A program made the translations under genes and the position numbers. From positions 1 to 5,623 of the forward strand of contig JAEEHG010000267.1 of assembly GCA_016280695.1 (NCBI GenBank): 5,623 bases of DNA. The letters are read 5' to 3'. The DNA comes from Solobacterium sp. GTDB lineage: Bacteria > Bacillota_I > Bacilli_A > Erysipelotrichales > Erysipelotrichaceae. The notes beneath the pieces are model-generated. The model had not been told where the DNA came from and searched no databases. It was given only the letters and a program-made list of their open reading frames with translations. Positions within the stretch are counted from its first letter, which is position 1, and each line of letters starts with the position of its first letter. This document shows positions 5,425 through 5,623 of the stretch, piece by piece.

Positions 5425-5623
5425 TTACATCTTTTCGAATGTGTATTCGATTTCAGCGACCTTGTATACGGTCTGCACCATTGAGCAGTCACGCATTGCC
5501 AGGTCCATGCACTCCTTGAGCGCTTCTGCGGATTCCGGACCGCCGACCCGCATCAGGATATTGACATACTCCAGGGTTGTCGGGATTTCCTTGCGCTTGC
5601 GGCCGTCGATGTAGATTTCAACA
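5425..5623 (-). CDS. Second OsmC/Ohr-family protein, N-terminus cut by right edge
   Basis: Only the last 65 codons and the stop are inside the window, so the start and the first conserved cysteine cannot be seen. The visible part aligns without gaps to the C-terminal 65 residues of the downstream OsmC-family protein, with 30 identities. Shared blocks are IDGRKR/VDGRKR, the strand around NILMRV, a Cys in KECMDLA, the second redox cysteine in DCSMVQT, and VAEIEY near the end. As in its neighbour, Ser follows the redox cysteine where many relatives have Pro. It ends in FEKM and is followed at once by a strong terminator. A role in organic hydroperoxide removal is inferred from the family. The pair is most likely an old tandem duplication, because the DNA has diverged apart from a 16-base stretch coding for the DGRKR turn. 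Confidence 0.87.
   Translation of the reverse strand, partial: VEIYIDGRKRKEIPTTLEYVNILMRVGGPESAEALKECMDLAMRDCSMVQTVYKVAEIEYTFEKM
5592..5607. repeat. 16-bp identity shared by the two OsmC-family genes
   Basis: The plus-strand sequence at 5592-5607 is identical to 5093-5108 and encodes the DGRKR turn in both genes. It reflects their common origin and protein constraint rather than a mobile repeat. Confidence 0.7.

Noticed and set aside
1..5623. CRISPR array, tRNA or rRNA genes, insertion sequence
   Set aside because: No regularly spaced direct repeats, cloverleaf-like segments, transposase motifs or flanking terminal repeats were seen, and almost all of the window is coding.

Overview
The window looks like chromosomal DNA from a GC-rich member of the Bacillota (Firmicutes). 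The evidence is the rapZ (yvcJ) - yvcK - whiA gene order, strong AGGAGG ribosome binding sites and compact, overlapping genes. By eye the GC content is clearly above 50%. The YvcK variant motifs and the GC content would fit a GC-rich Erysipelotrichia-like lineage, but that placement is an impression without phylogenetic support. All recognised genes lie on the minus strand, so transcription runs from high to low coordinates.

Right end (5623 to 4886). Two tandem OsmC-family genes lie here. The upstream copy is cut by the right edge (5425-5623) and ends at a strong intrinsic terminator (5391-5417). The downstream copy (4926-5300) has its own candidate promoter, which carries a perfect 18-bp palindrome (5313-5330), and its own terminator (4886-4912). 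The two proteins align without gaps over 65 residues with 30 identities, so they are diverged tandem duplicates that appear to be separately expressed. OsmC/Ohr proteins are thiol peroxidases that detoxify organic hydroperoxides.

Centre and left (4872 to 1). A candidate extended -10 promoter at 4844-4872 precedes six genes that all overlap their neighbours: rapZ (3948-4817), yvcK (2996-3955), whiA (2052-2996), a small two-segment membrane protein (1751-2059), a DUF2156 / LPG_synthase_C protein (847-1767), and an Eis-like GNAT acetyltransferase cut by the left edge (1-850). The overlaps are 8, 1, 8, 17 and 4 bp, which points to one translationally coupled operon. The first three genes are a conserved Gram-positive module linking amino-sugar or carbon status (RapZ, YvcK) to cell envelope, growth and division control (WhiA). 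The last three are an accessory tail: a membrane protein with a DnaK-tail-like motif and two GNAT-fold proteins that may modify an envelope component or small molecules.

No RNA gene, mobile element, CRISPR array or clear horizontally acquired segment was seen. Long open frames on the plus strand are antisense shadows of the minus-strand genes. The most interesting items are the palindromic operator candidate at the osmC promoter, the small membrane protein, and the attachment of the GNAT pair to the rapZ-yvcK-whiA operon.
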